From: Arthrobacter sp. 24S4-2
GTDB taxonomy: Bacteria; Actinomycetota; Actinomycetes; Actinomycetales; Micrococcaceae
Direction: 5' to 3'
Length of the DNA: 64,000 nucleotides
Assembly (NCBI RefSeq): GCF_005280255.1
Contig: NZ_CP040018.1
Span: 3,596,001-3,660,000, forward strand
The position numbers and the translations under genes were made by a program. This document shows positions 24,481 to 34,709 of the stretch, in pieces. Position 1 is the first letter of the stretch. Each line of letters opens with the position of its first letter. A model generated the notes under the pieces. That model was not told the origin of the DNA. It saw only the letters and a program-made list of their open reading frames with translations, and did no database searches.

Positions 24481-25500
24481 TTAGAGCAGTGCTGCAGCGG
24501 CAGGCACCTGGCCGCCCACCATCTGCAGGAACTCGCCTTCTGACAGGACTTCGATGCGCTGGCCCCGTTCGTGTAGTTCCAGCACGCGCCGCGCCTTGCC
24601 CGTCAGGCGGCCGGAGCGGAGGTCCGAAGCGACAAAGCCATCACCGACCACCAGCACCGTGGTCCGGCCGGTCACCCGGCTTTCAGGCTGCGCACCGAAT
24701 TCCGCGGACAGCACCTTGGCCTCGGGCCGGGGCATTGCGAGCTCCCCCGTGAAGACTACGGTTTGGCCGAACAGCGGATGAGCCGGTTCGGCGTCGTTAT
24801 TCGGTGCAGGGTTGGCCCCTTCCTCGGGCCATCCGGACTTGAACGGCCGGGCGGCCGGAGCAGCCCCGTTGCCTCCGGCCGCGCCCAGCGCGGTCAGCGT
24901 CGCCTTGGAAAGTCCGTCACGGTTGGGGTCGAACGCCGGCTGGTGCGGAAGTGCCAGGCCGAGCGACAGGTAGAGTTCGGCGATGCTGCCGGCGCTGTTC
25001 CGCCGCGCAATGTCGATCAGGATGCCGGCGCACGCCCTGGCGTCCTCGGCGGCGTCGTGATGGTTGACCAGCGGCACGCCGGCTTCCTCGGCCGCGTAGG
25101 GCAGCGAGTTGGAGACGAGTGAGTAGCACCGGCGGGACAGCATTACCGTGCAGGCGTAGTCGTAGGCCGGTCCGGCCAGTCCGGACACTTCCAGCCCGGA
25201 CCTGATCACGCCAAGATCGAAGGCCGCGTTGTGCGCGGCCAGGACATCTCCTCCGATGAAGGCGCCGATCTCCGGGAAGAGCTCACCGAAACGCGGCAGG
25301 CCTGCCACATCTTCGGGCCTGATGCCGTGGATCCGCACGTTGTGGTAGTCGAAGCGGTCATGCTTTTCGGGCGGCCGCATCAGCCACGAGGCTTCCTCCA
25401 CCACCACGCCGCCGCGGACCTTGCTCAGGCCCACAGCGCACGGCGAACCGCGGAAGCCATTGGCTGTCTCGAAGTCGATCGCCGTAAAGTCCAAACCCAC
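24481..25500 (-). CDS. DEDDh 3'-5' exonuclease with C-terminal BRCT domain
   Basis: A 339-residue protein. The N-terminal 170 residues are a DnaQ/epsilon-type exonuclease: FTAIDFETANGFRGSPCAVGLSKV (DxE at 9-11), LAAHNAAFDLGVIRS near 88 and NHHDAAEDARACAGI near 145, giving the DEDDh set. The C-terminal 90 residues (HPLFGQTVVFTGELAMPRPEAKVLSAEFGAQPESRVTGRTTVLVVGD) form a BRCT domain of the DNA-ligase/RFC1 type. The joining linker is Pro/Ala-rich. Such fusions are known in actinobacteria and probably act in DNA repair or proofreading; the partner is not known. Confidence 0.9.
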   Translation of the reverse strand: MGLDFTAIDFETANGFRGSPCAVGLSKVRGGVVVEEASWLMRPPEKHDRFDYHNVRIHGIRPEDVAGLPRFGELFPEIGAFIGGDVLAAHNAAFDLGVIRSGLEVSGLAGPAYDYACTVMLSRRCYSLVSNSLPYAAEEAGVPLVNHHDAAEDARACAGILIDIARRNSAGSIAELYLSLGLALPHQPAFDPNRDGLSKATLTALGAAGGNGAAPAARPFKSGWPEEGANPAPNNDAEPAHPLFGQTVVFTGELAMPRPEAKVLSAEFGAQPESRVTGRTTVLVVGDGFVASDLRSGRLTGKARRVLELHERGQRIEVLSEGEFLQMVGGQVPAAAALL

Positions 25501-25623
25501 GGCTCGACTTTACCGCCGGCCGCGCGGAACCCCGGCACCGCGACCCGCCTGTCGCGGGTGTCGGTGATCACTCCGCCTCCCGGCAGGGAAAGCCCGACGC
25601 CGGCGGTCCAGTAACCTTGAAGG

Positions 25624-26409
25624 GTGAACCTACATGCGATGAGTGACTTTGCCGTGTCCGCCCTCGGGGGTGCGGGACCGGTGCAGCCGCACCTGGCCTC
25701 GTTCCTCCCCGACTGGCTCAACCCCCAGATTTTCCTCGCCGACCCTGCACTTGCCCCTTGGGTGGTGCTGCTGGTTTGCGGCATTATCTTCGCGGAGACA
25801 GGGCTGCTGATCGGGTTCTTCCTCCCCGGCGATTCCATGCTGTTCACGGCCGGGCTGCTCGTAGCCACGGACACGATCAAATTCAACATCTGGCTGTTTG
25901 CCGCCCTGATCATCGTGGCGGCCATCATCGGCAACCAGACCGGCTACCTCATCGGCTCCAAGGCCGGGCCCGCCCTCTTCAATAAGCCGGACTCCAAGCT
26001 GTTCAAGCGCGAGAACGTGGAAAGCGCCCACGCGTTCTTCGAGAAGCACGGCGGCAAGGCGCTGATCCTCGCCCGATTCGTTCCCATCATCCGCACCTTC
26101 GTTCCGGTCATCGTGGGCGTGGCGCAGATGAGCAAGCGGAAGTTCTTCCTGTTCAACGTCATCGGTGCCGTGCTGTGGGGCGGCGGCGTCACGCTCCTTG
26201 GCTACCTGCTGGGCGACCGGGTGCCGTGGGTCCGCGACAATCTGGACATTATCTTTATCGTCATCGTGCTGCTGTCCGTGATCCCCGTCGGCATTGAAGT
26301 CCTCCGCAGCCTGTCCGCCAAACGCCAGGCCGCACACTTCGGCACGGACGCCGTGGACGAGTTCATCGAGGAGCACGAACCGGAGGAAGAGCGCAAGACC
26401 AACCTGTAG
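25624..26409 (+). CDS. DedA/SNARE-associated family membrane protein
   Basis: A 261-residue DedA-family protein, now linked to undecaprenyl-phosphate or phospholipid scrambling. It shows the typical FAETGLLIGFFLPGDSMLFTAG and the amphipathic re-entrant FEKHGGKALILARFVPIIRTFVPVIVGVAQMSKRKFF, followed by two C-terminal helices and a charged tail. The frame begins with GTG at 25624, 6 bases after a -10-like TAACCT (25612-25617), suggesting a leaderless message; the ATG at 25639 is the alternative. A strong terminator follows. Confidence 0.9.
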   Translation: MNLHAMSDFAVSALGGAGPVQPHLASFLPDWLNPQIFLADPALAPWVVLLVCGIIFAETGLLIGFFLPGDSMLFTAGLLVATDTIKFNIWLFAALIIVAAIIGNQTGYLIGSKAGPALFNKPDSKLFKRENVESAHAFFEKHGGKALILARFVPIIRTFVPVIVGVAQMSKRKFFLFNVIGAVLWGGGVTLLGYLLGDRVPWVRDNLDIIFIVIVLLSVIPVGIEVLRSLSAKRQAAHFGTDAVDEFIEEHEPEEERKTNL

Positions 26410-26438
26410 CACCGGCTACGGCAAGCAACGCAACACGG

Positions 26439-26483
26439 ATAAGACTGAAGGCGCCCCACATTGTGGGGCGCCTTCAGTCTTAT
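26439..26483. terminator. Bidirectional terminator between dedA and rdgB
   Basis: Arms 26439-26460 and 26462-26483 are perfectly complementary over 22 bp around a single central base. The ends supply A-rich and T-rich flanks, so it can stop both the + strand dedA and the - strand rdgB transcripts. Confidence 0.85.
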
Positions 26484-26502
26484 TCGTGCAGCTGGCTTCG
26501 AG

Positions 26503-27176
26503 CTAGGCCAGGTGCCGCGGGTGGTTCTCCGCGAGCGCCTCGACGATTGCCGGCAACAGCGCCCTGAAGGCCTGGCCCCGGTGGCTGATGGCGTTTTTCT
26601 CCTCGGAGGTCAGCTCGGCGCAGCTGCGGTCAAGGCCGCTCGGCTGAAGGACCGGGTCGTAGCCAAAGCCGCCGACACCGCGCGGTTCACGCAGCAGCGT
26701 GCCTTCCAGCTGGCCGTATTCCACTACTTCGCGGCTCCCGCCATCCGCTGCCGCGCCCGGTACGGCGAGCGCCGCTGCGCAGACGAAGGCGGCCCCTCGA
26801 TATCCATCCGGAATATCGGACAGCTGGTCCAGGAGGAGCTGCAGGTTGGCAGCGTCATCACCGTGCCGGCCGCTCCACCGGGCCGAGAAAATTCCCGGGG
26901 CGCCGCCCAGCACATCGACGGACAGTCCGGAATCATCGGCAATGGCCACCAGCCCGGTGGCTTCGGCCACCGCGCGGGCCTTCAGCAGGGAATTCTCGGC
27001 AAACGTCACGCCTGTCTCGGCGACGTCCGGCGCGCCAACGGCGCCGGCGTCCACCACCTGGCTGTCGACGTCGAGCCCGGGCACCTGTCCGCGCAGCAGC
27101 TCCCGCAGCTCCCTGAGCTTTCCCTGGTTGTGCGTGGCCAGGACCAGCATGGGGGCCGGTGCGGGGACGCTCTCCG

Positions 27177-27180
<4 letters not shown>
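26503..27180 (-). CDS. rdgB: XTP/dITP diphosphatase (non-canonical purine NTP pyrophosphatase)
   Basis: A 225-residue Ham1/RdgB enzyme that clears ITP, dITP and XTP from the nucleotide pool. Motifs: [18 protein letters not shown] near 12, [34 protein letters not shown] near 60-93, [14 protein letters not shown] and [13 protein letters not shown] near 167. The start is GTG at 27180 overlapping the rph stop as GTGA; an ATG ten codons further is possible. It is the last gene of the murI - phosphodiesterase - rph - rdgB group, the order also seen at Rv1338-Rv1341 in mycobacteria. Confidence 0.95.
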
Positions 27181-27934
<754 letters not shown>

Positions 27935-28017
27935 GCCTTTAGCTTATCGACCCGCGCGGGCCGGCCGGACACCGGCAGGATGCACAGCCGGCACGATGGA
28001 CGGCACCGGCGGAAGCT

Positions 28018-28815
28018 TCAGACCGTGTAGTGGACGCCGGCCACGGCAACGGCGACGTCGCCGTTGAACACCGGCTTGGCCTCGGCCATGACTTTGGTCT
28101 GCGACGTCCACACCGGGATGTGGGTGAGAAGCAGCCGGCGGGCCCCGGCCGCCGCGGCCGCTTCCCCGGCGCGTTTGCCGGTCAGGTGCACGTCCTTGAT
28201 GTCGTCGTCGCGGCCTTCCTCGAAGGCCGCCTCGCACAGGAACAGGTCGGCATCCTTCGCGGCCTCTTCCAGCCCGGCGCAGGAGTCCGTGTCCCCCGAA
28301 TAGGTGAGCACCCGGGTGACCGGAACGCCGTCGGCCGATGGTTCGGTGACCTCGACGCGCAGGGCGTAGGCCTCCTCCACCGGGTGGTTCACTGCGAACG
28401 GCGTCACGGTGTAGGGACCCACGGTGACGGACTGCCGTTCAGTCCAGTTGGTGAAGTCGAATTCCTCGTGCATGCCGGGGTCAAGCTCCAGCCCGTATGC
28501 CGTGGCCATCCGGTCCGCCGTGGCGGCGGGACCCCAGACCGGAATCCGGTCACGCCCCCAGCCGCCCGGCTTCCACCGCACCGCCACATGGAGTCCGCAG
28601 AGGTCCATGCAGTGGTCCGGGTGCAGGTGCGTGAGGAAGATCGCGTCGATGTCCTCCAGGTCCGTGTAACGCTGGATTGCACCGAGCGCCCCGCTGCCGA
28701 GGTCCATTACGATCTTCCAGGTCCGCTCGCCGTCGTGGGCGGTCAGCAGGTAGCACGACGCCGGGGAGCCGGGTCCCGGAAAGGACCCGGTGCAGCCAAC
28801 AATGGTCAGCTTCAC
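28018..28815 (-). CDS. MBL-fold hydrolase, Rv1339-like (probable cyclic nucleotide phosphodiesterase)
   Basis: A 265-residue metallo-beta-lactamase-fold protein: [24 protein letters not shown], the metal motif [12 protein letters not shown] (His63, His65, Asp67, His68), [24 protein letters not shown] near 185 and LLLTHIPVW near 238. Its place between murI and rph matches mycobacterial Rv1339, reported as an atypical class II cAMP phosphodiesterase; other relatives are named RNase Z-like. The start is GTG at 28815, overlapping the murI stop as GTGA. An 83-base gap separates it from rph. Confidence 0.88.
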   Translation of the reverse strand: MKLTIVGCTGSFPGPGSPASCYLLTAHDGERTWKIVMDLGSGALGAIQRYTDLEDIDAIFLTHLHPDHCMDLCGLHVAVRWKPGGWGRDRIPVWGPAATADRMATAYGLELDPGMHEEFDFTNWTERQSVTVGPYTVTPFAVNHPVEEAYALRVEVTEPSADGVPVTRVLTYSGDTDSCAGLEEAAKDADLFLCEAAFEEGRDDDIKDVHLTGKRAGEAAAAAGARRLLLTHIPVWTSQTKVMAEAKPVFNGDVAVAVAGVHYTV

Positions 28816-29828
28816 AGGCGGGAACCTCCGGCTGCGGATCCGCTGACGAAGTTGGAAAGCCGTGGCCGGACGGCGCCGGCCTGGGCGGCCGCGATCATTT
28901 CCGGCGTTATCTTTGCCAGGCTGCCCGTGGGGTACTGTGCGGCCACATGGTCCACGTGCCGTACGCTGAGCACCTCCGGCCCGAGGAAGCGCCTTGCCAG
29001 GATTTCAAACTGTCCCGCTTCGCCGGTGGCGATGAAGTGGTGCTGCGGTGGCGCCTCGAGTGTCCGCTGCAAATCGTGCGAGACCAGCGCCCGGTAGACG
29101 TCCTTGGCGGTTTCCTCGGCGCTCGAGACCAGCGTGACGTCCTCGCCCATGACGTAGGAAATGACGCCGGTGAGCAGCGGGTAGTGGGTGCACCCGAGCA
29201 CCACCGTGTCCACGCCGGCGGCCCGCAGCGGCTCCAAATACTCCCGCGCAACGGCCAGCAGTTCGGGCCCGGTGGTGATCCCGGCCTCCACATAGCTGAC
29301 GAATGCCGGGCAGGCCACGGACGTGATGTGCAGGTCAGGGGCGGCCGCGAACGTGTCCTCGTAGGCGCGGGAGCCCACTGTGGCGGAAGTCCCGATGACT
29401 CCGACCCGGCCGCTCCGGGTGGCGGCCACGGCCCGGCGCACGGCCGGCTGGATCACTTCGATGACGGGAATCCCGTAGCGCGCCGTGTACCGTTCACGGG
29501 CGTCCCGCAATACGGCGGCGGAAGCGGAGTTGCACGCGATGGTCAGCAGCTTGACGCCGGAATCGACCAGCTCATCCATCACACCCAGGGCGTTGGCCCG
29601 GACCTCCGCGATGGGCAGCGGTCCGTACGGGCCGTTGGCGGTATCGCCCACGTAGAGGATCGACTCGTTGGGCAGCTGGTCGATGATGGACCGCGCCACG
29701 GTCAGCCCTCCGACTCCGGAGTCGAAGATGCCGATAGGCCGCGAGCCCATGGGGCTGTTGTCCGTGCTGATCGCTGGGGAATCCGCCGCAGCTCCCGCTG
29801 CCGGATCCATGCTCGAGGCTGTTGTCAT
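28812..29828 (-). CDS. murI: Glutamate racemase
   Basis: Supplies D-glutamate for peptidoglycan. The 338-residue protein has [29 protein letters not shown] and the two catalytic cysteines in [11 protein letters not shown] (about Cys99) and [11 protein letters not shown] (about Cys213). The frame opens at 29870, but the ATG at 29828 gives a better fit; about 30 poorly conserved residues precede the core. No SD is visible, so a leaderless or weak start is possible. First gene of the murI-phosphodiesterase-rph-rdgB group, 114 bases after DUF2017. Confidence 0.94.
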   Translation of the reverse strand: MTTASSMDPAAGAAADSPAISTDNSPMGSRPIGIFDSGVGGLTVARSIIDQLPNESILYVGDTANGPYGPLPIAEVRANALGVMDELVDSGVKLLTIACNSASAAVLRDARERYTARYGIPVIEVIQPAVRRAVAATRSGRVGVIGTSATVGSRAYEDTFAAAPDLHITSVACPAFVSYVEAGITTGPELLAVAREYLEPLRAAGVDTVVLGCTHYPLLTGVISYVMGEDVTLVSSAEETAKDVYRALVSHDLQRTLEAPPQHHFIATGEAGQFEILARRFLGPEVLSVRHVDHVAAQYPTGSLAKITPEMIAAAQAGAVRPRLSNFVSGSAAGGSRL

Positions 29829-29942
29829 GATTATTCGAGGATAGGGCTTCCCTGTAGGTGCGGCCATCACATTGTGTCGTCCGACTCATGTTGGATGGGT
29901 CACACTTGCGTGCCGTCCAGTCTGCACGGCCCACCGCTCGGG

Positions 29943-30509
29943 TCAGGCGCGCGATTCCATGGACTGGAGCATGGCCTGCACCAGTGACTCCTGCAGCCAC
30001 GTGGTGAAGTTGTACACCAGCGCGAGGTAGCTTTCCACGTCCTCGGCCTGGGACCAGTCCTGCATGGTGTGGACGTGTTCGGCGTCGGCGTCGTCCCTGA
30101 TGTCCAGCCGTTCGGCGAGGACAAGCCGGACGTCGTTGAGCGCCTGGGACCAGTGCCGCGCTTCGGCCGGCGAGAGCACCAGTTCGTTCGTGTCAAGCCC
30201 CAGCGCCGCCGCGCGCAAGGCGCCGATCTTGTTCTCCCGGAGCGAGCGCTCAGTGAGCTGGCGGAATTCCAGTGCCGCGGCGTCGTCGCCCTTCGTGACG
30301 TTGGGCAGCAGCCGGAGCAGCGCCCGGTCCGACGGTTCCCGGACATTCATGTCCAGCCCGATCAGCGCCGTCAGCGGGTCCTCGCTGGCGGTTTCGTCCG
30401 GCTGGAGCATCGAGATGACGTCGTCAATCAGGCTGCGCAGCAGCTCCCGTTCCGCCGGTTCAAGGTAGCCGGTGATGCCTTTGAGTCCGTATTTGAATGC
30501 CTTAGCCAC
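29943..30509 (-). CDS. DUF2017 family protein
   Basis: A 188-residue, largely helical, charged protein of the DUF2017 family (AKAFKYGLKGITGYLEPAERELLRSLIDDVISML, later LSPAEARHWSQALNDVRLVLAERLDI and VYNFTTWLQESLVQAML). It is almost always next to clpS in actinobacteria; here the GTG start at 30509 lies inside the clpS end (8-base overlap) with AAGGG upstream. The tight coupling suggests a role with ClpS in protein quality control, but no biochemical function is established to my knowledge. Confidence 0.88.
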   Translation of the reverse strand: MAKAFKYGLKGITGYLEPAERELLRSLIDDVISMLQPDETASEDPLTALIGLDMNVREPSDRALLRLLPNVTKGDDAAALEFRQLTERSLRENKIGALRAAALGLDTNELVLSPAEARHWSQALNDVRLVLAERLDIRDDADAEHVHTMQDWSQAEDVESYLALVYNFTTWLQESLVQAMLQSMESRA

Positions 30510-30870
30510 GTTTGCCCTTGCCCTTGCCGGATCCGCCGTCTTTTCCGCCCCCGGTGGCCTTCTCCACCGTCGCCCACAGGCCGAAGCCGTGCATGGCAAC
30601 GGCGTGCTGCTCCACCTGCTCCTTGCTGCCGTGCGCCACGATGGAGCGTCCCTTCTTGTGGACCTCCATCATGAGCTTGTTGGCTTTGGGCTCGGAGTAG
30701 CCGAAGTAGCTCTGGAAGACGTAACTCACATAGCTCATCAGGTTGACGGGATCGTTCCAGATCACCAGGTTCCAGGGGATGTCAGGGGCGGTCAGGACGT
30801 CGGTGGACGTCACTGTTCCGGTCTGGGTGCCCTCCTGGGTGTCAGGGCCGAGCGCAACGCTTAGGGTCAT
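30502..30870 (-). CDS. clpS: ATP-dependent Clp protease adaptor ClpS
   Basis: A 122-residue N-end-rule adaptor that hands substrates to ClpC/ClpA. Core: PWNLVIWNDPVNLMSYVSYVFQSYFGYSEPKANKLMMEVHKKGRSIVAHGSKEQVEQHAVAMHGFGLWATVE, containing the NDP and HxxG recognition elements of ClpS. The C-terminus is a Gly/Lys-rich tail (GGGKDGGSGKGKGKRG), not part of the fold. The ATG lies 6 bases after a -10 TAGAAT with no room for an SD, so it is probably leaderless. Divergent from pncB. Confidence 0.93.
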   Translation of the reverse strand: MTLSVALGPDTQEGTQTGTVTSTDVLTAPDIPWNLVIWNDPVNLMSYVSYVFQSYFGYSEPKANKLMMEVHKKGRSIVAHGSKEQVEQHAVAMHGFGLWATVEKATGGGKDGGSGKGKGKRG

Positions 30871-30907
30871 CTGTCCATTCTAGGGCGATGCGCACTAGAG
30901 TGAATTC
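30871..30907. promoter_or_regulatory. 37-bp divergent leaderless promoter, clpS/pncB
   Basis: The whole space between the clpS ATG (30870) and the pncB GTG (30908) is 37 bp. A -10 TAGAAT for clpS (30882-30877) and TAGAGT for pncB (30896-30901) each sit exactly 6 bases from their start codon, as expected for leaderless transcripts. Any -35 of one gene overlaps the -10 or start of the other, so the two promoters must compete. Confidence 0.65.
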
Positions 30908-32236
30908 GTGAGTACCTCTGCTGGCTGGGACCATCCCGGCACGTCCTTGTACACCGATCACTACGAACTGACCATGCTCCAGGCGGCGCTGCACTCCGGC
31001 GCGGCGCACCGGAAGTCGGTGTTCGAAGCGTTCGCCCGCCGGCTCCCGGACGGCCGGCGCTACGGGATCGTGGCCGGTACGGGCAGGCTCCTCGAGGGGA
31101 TTGCCGATTTCCGGTTCGGGGGCCCCGAACTGGATTTCCTCCGCAAAACGGGAGTGGTCAACGCCGAAACCCTGGACTACCTGGCCGGATTCCGGTTCAC
31201 CGGCGACATCTGGGGCTACGCCGAGGGCGAAGCGTATTTCCCCAACTCCCCTATCCTGATCGTGGAATCCACGTTCGCCGAGGCCTGCATCCTGGAGACG
31301 TACGTCCTCTCGGTGCTTAACCACGACAGCGCCATTGCCTCGGCGGCTTCCCGGATGATCACCGCCGCCGGCAACCGGCCCTGCATCGAGATGGGCTCGC
31401 GGCGGACCCAGGAGGAATCCGCTGCCGCGGCCGCGCGTGCCGCCGTCATCGCCGGCTTCGCCAGCACCTCCAACCTCGAAGCGGGCCGCCGCTACGGCAT
31501 CAAGACGGTGGGCACCGCCGCCCATTCCTTCACATTGCTCCACGACACCGAGCGGGAAGCCTTTGAGGCGCAGATCGCCTCGCTGGGCACCGGAACCTCT
31601 CTGCTGGTGGACACGTACGACGTCGAAGCGGCCGTCCGCACGGCCGTGGACCTTGCGGGCCCCTCACTTGGGGCGGTCCGGCTGGACTCGGGCGACCTCG
31701 TGGCCCAGGCGCAGTGGGTTAGGCAGCTGCTGGACGAGCTCGGCAACGAGAACACGAAGATTGTGGTCACGTCCGACCTCGACGAATTCGCCATTGCGGC
31801 CCTCCAGTCTGCCCCGGTCGATTCCTACGGTGTGGGCACCTCGCTGGTGACCGGTTCCGGCGCCCCGACGGCGAGCATGGTGTACAAACTCGTCAGCCGG
31901 ACGGACGATTCCGGGGAGTTCGTGTCGGTGGCAAAGGTCGCAAAAAACAAAACGAGCAAGGGCGGCCGGAAATACGCCCTTCGCAGGCTCAACGAACGTG
32001 GTGTCGCCACCCAGGAGCTCGTGGGTGTGGGGCACCGGCCCGAAGATGACGGCAACGACCGCCAGCTGCTGCAGCAGTTCATCAAGAACGGCGAGCTGCT
32101 TCCGGGATGGACAGGAACGGAAGGCGTGTTCCGTGCCCGGCAGCGGCACATTGATTCCATGGCGGAACTGCCTGCAGTGGTCAACCGCCTGCAACGCGGC
32201 GAACCGGCTATCCCTACTCTCTACGAAGAAAACTGA
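30908..32236 (+). CDS. pncB: Nicotinate phosphoribosyltransferase
   Basis: The salvage enzyme that turns nicotinate and PRPP into nicotinate mononucleotide. The 442-residue protein has SLYTDHYELTMLQAAL, FEAFARRLPDGRRYGIVAGTGRLLEG, VLNHDSAIASAASRM, ELGSRR-like EMGSRRTQEESAAAAAR near 165, GTAAHSF with the catalytic-site histidine near 205, and VRLDSGDL near 258. GTG start 6 bases after a -10 (see 30871-30907). Followed after 9 bases by pncA, giving a two-gene NAD salvage operon. Confidence 0.95.
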   Translation: MSTSAGWDHPGTSLYTDHYELTMLQAALHSGAAHRKSVFEAFARRLPDGRRYGIVAGTGRLLEGIADFRFGGPELDFLRKTGVVNAETLDYLAGFRFTGDIWGYAEGEAYFPNSPILIVESTFAEACILETYVLSVLNHDSAIASAASRMITAAGNRPCIEMGSRRTQEESAAAAARAAVIAGFASTSNLEAGRRYGIKTVGTAAHSFTLLHDTEREAFEAQIASLGTGTSLLVDTYDVEAAVRTAVDLAGPSLGAVRLDSGDLVAQAQWVRQLLDELGNENTKIVVTSDLDEFAIAALQSAPVDSYGVGTSLVTGSGAPTASMVYKLVSRTDDSGEFVSVAKVAKNKTSKGGRKYALRRLNERGVATQELVGVGHRPEDDGNDRQLLQQFIKNGELLPGWTGTEGVFRARQRHIDSMAELPAVVNRLQRGEPAIPTLYEEN

Positions 32237-32245
32237 GGAGAACTG

Positions 32246-32896
32246 ATGTCCCGCGCCCTGATCATTGTTGATGTCCAGAACGATTTCTGCGAGGGCGGCT
32301 CCCTGGCTGTCAAGGGCGGGGCTGAAGTCGCCGGCGCCATTAGCGAATACGTGGACGCGCACCACAGCCAGTTCGACTACATTGTGGCCACCCAGGACTG
32401 GCATATCGAACCCGGAGGACACTTCGCGGACAACCCGGACTTCATTGACACCTGGCCGCCGCATTGCGTCGCAGGCACCCGCGGTGCCGAGCTGCACCCG
32501 GACCTCGACACCGAATACATCCAGGCCTATTTCCAGAAGGGCCAGTTCACAGCCGCGTATTCCGGGTTTGAGGGTATCCTGGCCCCGGAGGACGCCGTGC
32601 CGACGGGCGACCGCAAGCCCGGCGCCATGCCGCTGCCCGATGACGCGGCGGCGTTCACCGCCAGTACATTCGCCGATGAGGACGCCATCGGCCTGGACGA
32701 CTGGCTCCAGAGCCACGACGTCGAAGATGTGGTGATCGTGGGAATCGCCACCGATTACTGCGTGATGGCAACATCCCTGGATGCGGTGCAGGCCGGCTAC
32801 TCCGTGACGGTGGTCCGCGGCCTCACGGCCGGGATCGCGGCCGACCTTGACGACGCCTACGCCGAAATGGAACTCGGCGGCGTGGACCTCGCCTGA
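32246..32896 (+). CDS. pncA: Nicotinamidase (isochorismatase-like hydrolase)
   Basis: Hydrolyses nicotinamide to nicotinate, the substrate of PncB. The 216-residue protein keeps the full active site: LIIVDVQNDFCEGGSL (Asp9), metal ligands in TQDWHIEPGGHF (Asp51, His53, His59), the lysine in FQKGQF (about 98) and the nucleophile in GIATDYCVMAT (Cys172). A strong SD (GAGGAG) precedes the ATG. With pncB it completes salvage, while nadABC at the left end supplies the de novo route. Confidence 0.95.
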   Translation: MSRALIIVDVQNDFCEGGSLAVKGGAEVAGAISEYVDAHHSQFDYIVATQDWHIEPGGHFADNPDFIDTWPPHCVAGTRGAELHPDLDTEYIQAYFQKGQFTAAYSGFEGILAPEDAVPTGDRKPGAMPLPDDAAAFTASTFADEDAIGLDDWLQSHDVEDVVIVGIATDYCVMATSLDAVQAGYSVTVVRGLTAGIAADLDDAYAEMELGGVDLA

Positions 32897-32921
32897 GCGG
32901 CGTTGCTTTGACGGGCAGGCC

Positions 32922-34709
32922 CTACTTGCGTCCGATGAACCAGTCCTGAAGTTTCCGCAGTCGCGCCTGCAGCTGCTCCTCGTTGGCCTGCGCCACGGGA
33001 GGGCCGCCGCACACGGTCCGGAGCTTGGTGTGCACCACGCCGTGCGGAGTCCCTGTCCGGGCTGACCAAGCCGCAACGTTCTTGGCCAGCTCGTTGCGCA
33101 GGTCCGTCAGCATCCGGTGGTCCGGGATAGCGGACAGGACCGCCTGCGAGGCAGCGGCTTCACCCGATCTGAGCTTCTTCCGGCTCTGCTGTTCGTGCTG
33201 GCGCTGGCGCAGCAGCGTGCCCACCTGCTCGGCATCCAGGAGTCCCGGAATGCCCAGGAAGTCCAGCTCGTCATCCGACCCGATGTCGCCACCGGTGCCG
33301 AACTCGCCGCCGTCGAACAGCACCCGGTCGAACGATGCCTGTGAGTCCAGCGCCTCGAACTTGCCCTTGGTGAGACTGTCCGACGCCTTGTCCTCCCGGT
33401 TGGCCTCGTCCATCAGCGAGTCCTCCGGATTGAACAGGCCGTCCCCGTCCTCTTTCTCCGGGCGGTCCAGGGCATGGTCCCGTTCGGCCTCCATCGAGTT
33501 CGCCAGCGCGGTCAGCTGCGGAACGGACGGCAGGAACACGGAGGCCGTCTCTCCCCGTTTCCGGGCGCGCACGAAACGGCCCACGGCCTGGGCGAAGAAG
33601 AGCGGAGTGGATGTGGAGGTTGCATAGACGCCCACGGAAAGCCGGGGCACGTCCACGCCTTCGGACACCATGCGGACGGCGACCATCCAGCGCTTTTCGC
33701 TGGCCGTGAATTCCTCGATCTTGCTGGAGGCCTTGGCATCGTCGGAAAGAATCACGGTGGGCGATTCGCCGGTGATCTTCTTCAGTTGGCCGGCGTAGGC
33801 GCGGGCGTCATCGTGGTCGGTGGCGATCACCAGGCCGCCGGCGTCGGGGACGGTCCGGCGGACTTCGCTAAGGCGCTTGTCCGCCCCGGCCAGCACGGCC
33901 GGGATCCATTCGCCGGCCGGATTAAGTGCCGTGCGCCAGGCCTGCGAAATGATGTCCTTGGTGACGGCCGACTCGCCAAGGGAAGCCGCCATCTCCTCTC
34001 CGCCGCTGGTGCGCCAGCGCATCTGCCCGGAGTACGCCATGAACATCACGGGACGGACCACGTGGTCGCGGAGCGCATTCCCGTAGCCGTAGGTGTAGTC
34101 CGCCTTGGAACGCCGGATGCCATCCCGGTCCTCGGCGTATTCAACGAACGGAATCGGTGAAGTGTCGGAGCGGAAGGGCGTACCCGTCAGCGAAAGCCGG
34201 CGGGCTGCCGGGTCAAAGGCCTCGCGAAGACCGTCACCCCAGGACAGGGCCTCGCCGCCGTGGTGGATCTCGTCGAGGATCACCAGCGTGCGGGCCGCCT
34301 CGGTCTTCGCGCGGTGCAGCATGGGCTTGCTGGCCACCTGGGCGTAGGTCACCGCGACGCCGACGAAGCCGCGGCCGTGCTGCCCGTCCGAGTTCTTGAA
34401 GTTGGGGTCGATGGCAATCCCCACCTTCGCGGCCGCATCAGCCCACTGGCGTTTCAGGTGGTCGGTGGGCGCCACGATGGTGACCCGGTTCACGGTGCCG
34501 GCCTCGATCAGCATGGACGCCACACGCAGGGCGAACGTGGTCTTGCCTGCTCCGGGCGTTGCCACCGCCAAGAAGTCCCGGGGCCCGGTTGAGAAGTAGC
34601 TGTCCAGCGCCTCCTGCTGCCAGGCACGGAGCTTCGGGGCGGTGCCCCACGCTGCACGTTCGGGGTAAGCCGGCGGCAGCGTTGGCCCGCCAAAGAGTGT
34701 CTCCGTCAC
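32922..34709 (-). CDS. DEAD/DEAH-box (SF2) helicase
   Basis: A 595-residue superfamily 2 helicase of the type III restriction/UvrB-like group. Motif I is AVATPGAGKTTFALRVA (about 50), Ia IVAPTDHLKRQW, motif II LVILDEIHHGG (about 145), motif III LSLTGTPFRS, motif V VRMVSEGVDVPRLSVGVYAT (about 350) and motif VI FAQAVGRFVRARKRGE. The C-terminal 170 residues are acidic and charged with no named domain. It starts with GTG at 34709 behind GAGGG. No methylase or specificity gene is nearby, so it is not an obvious restriction enzyme; the role is unknown. Confidence 0.88.
   Translation of the reverse strand: MTETLFGGPTLPPAYPERAAWGTAPKLRAWQQEALDSYFSTGPRDFLAVATPGAGKTTFALRVASMLIEAGTVNRVTIVAPTDHLKRQWADAAAKVGIAIDPNFKNSDGQHGRGFVGVAVTYAQVASKPMLHRAKTEAARTLVILDEIHHGGEALSWGDGLREAFDPAARRLSLTGTPFRSDTSPIPFVEYAEDRDGIRRSKADYTYGYGNALRDHVVRPVMFMAYSGQMRWRTSGGEEMAASLGESAVTKDIISQAWRTALNPAGEWIPAVLAGADKRLSEVRRTVPDAGGLVIATDHDDARAYAGQLKKITGESPTVILSDDAKASSKIEEFTASEKRWMVAVRMVSEGVDVPRLSVGVYATSTSTPLFFAQAVGRFVRARKRGETASVFLPSVPQLTALANSMEAERDHALDRPEKEDGDGLFNPEDSLMDEANREDKASDSLTKGKFEALDSQASFDRVLFDGGEFGTGGDIGSDDELDFLGIPGLLDAEQVGTLLRQRQHEQQSRKKLRSGEAAASQAVLSAIPDHRMLTDLRNELAKNVAAWSARTGTPHGVVHTKLRTVCGGPPVAQANEEQLQARLRKLQDWFIGRK

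Noticed and set aside
32922..34709. Helicase as part of a restriction or defence system
   Set aside because: Neighbours are pncA, DUF3039 and nagB; no methylase, specificity, nuclease or toxin gene is present.
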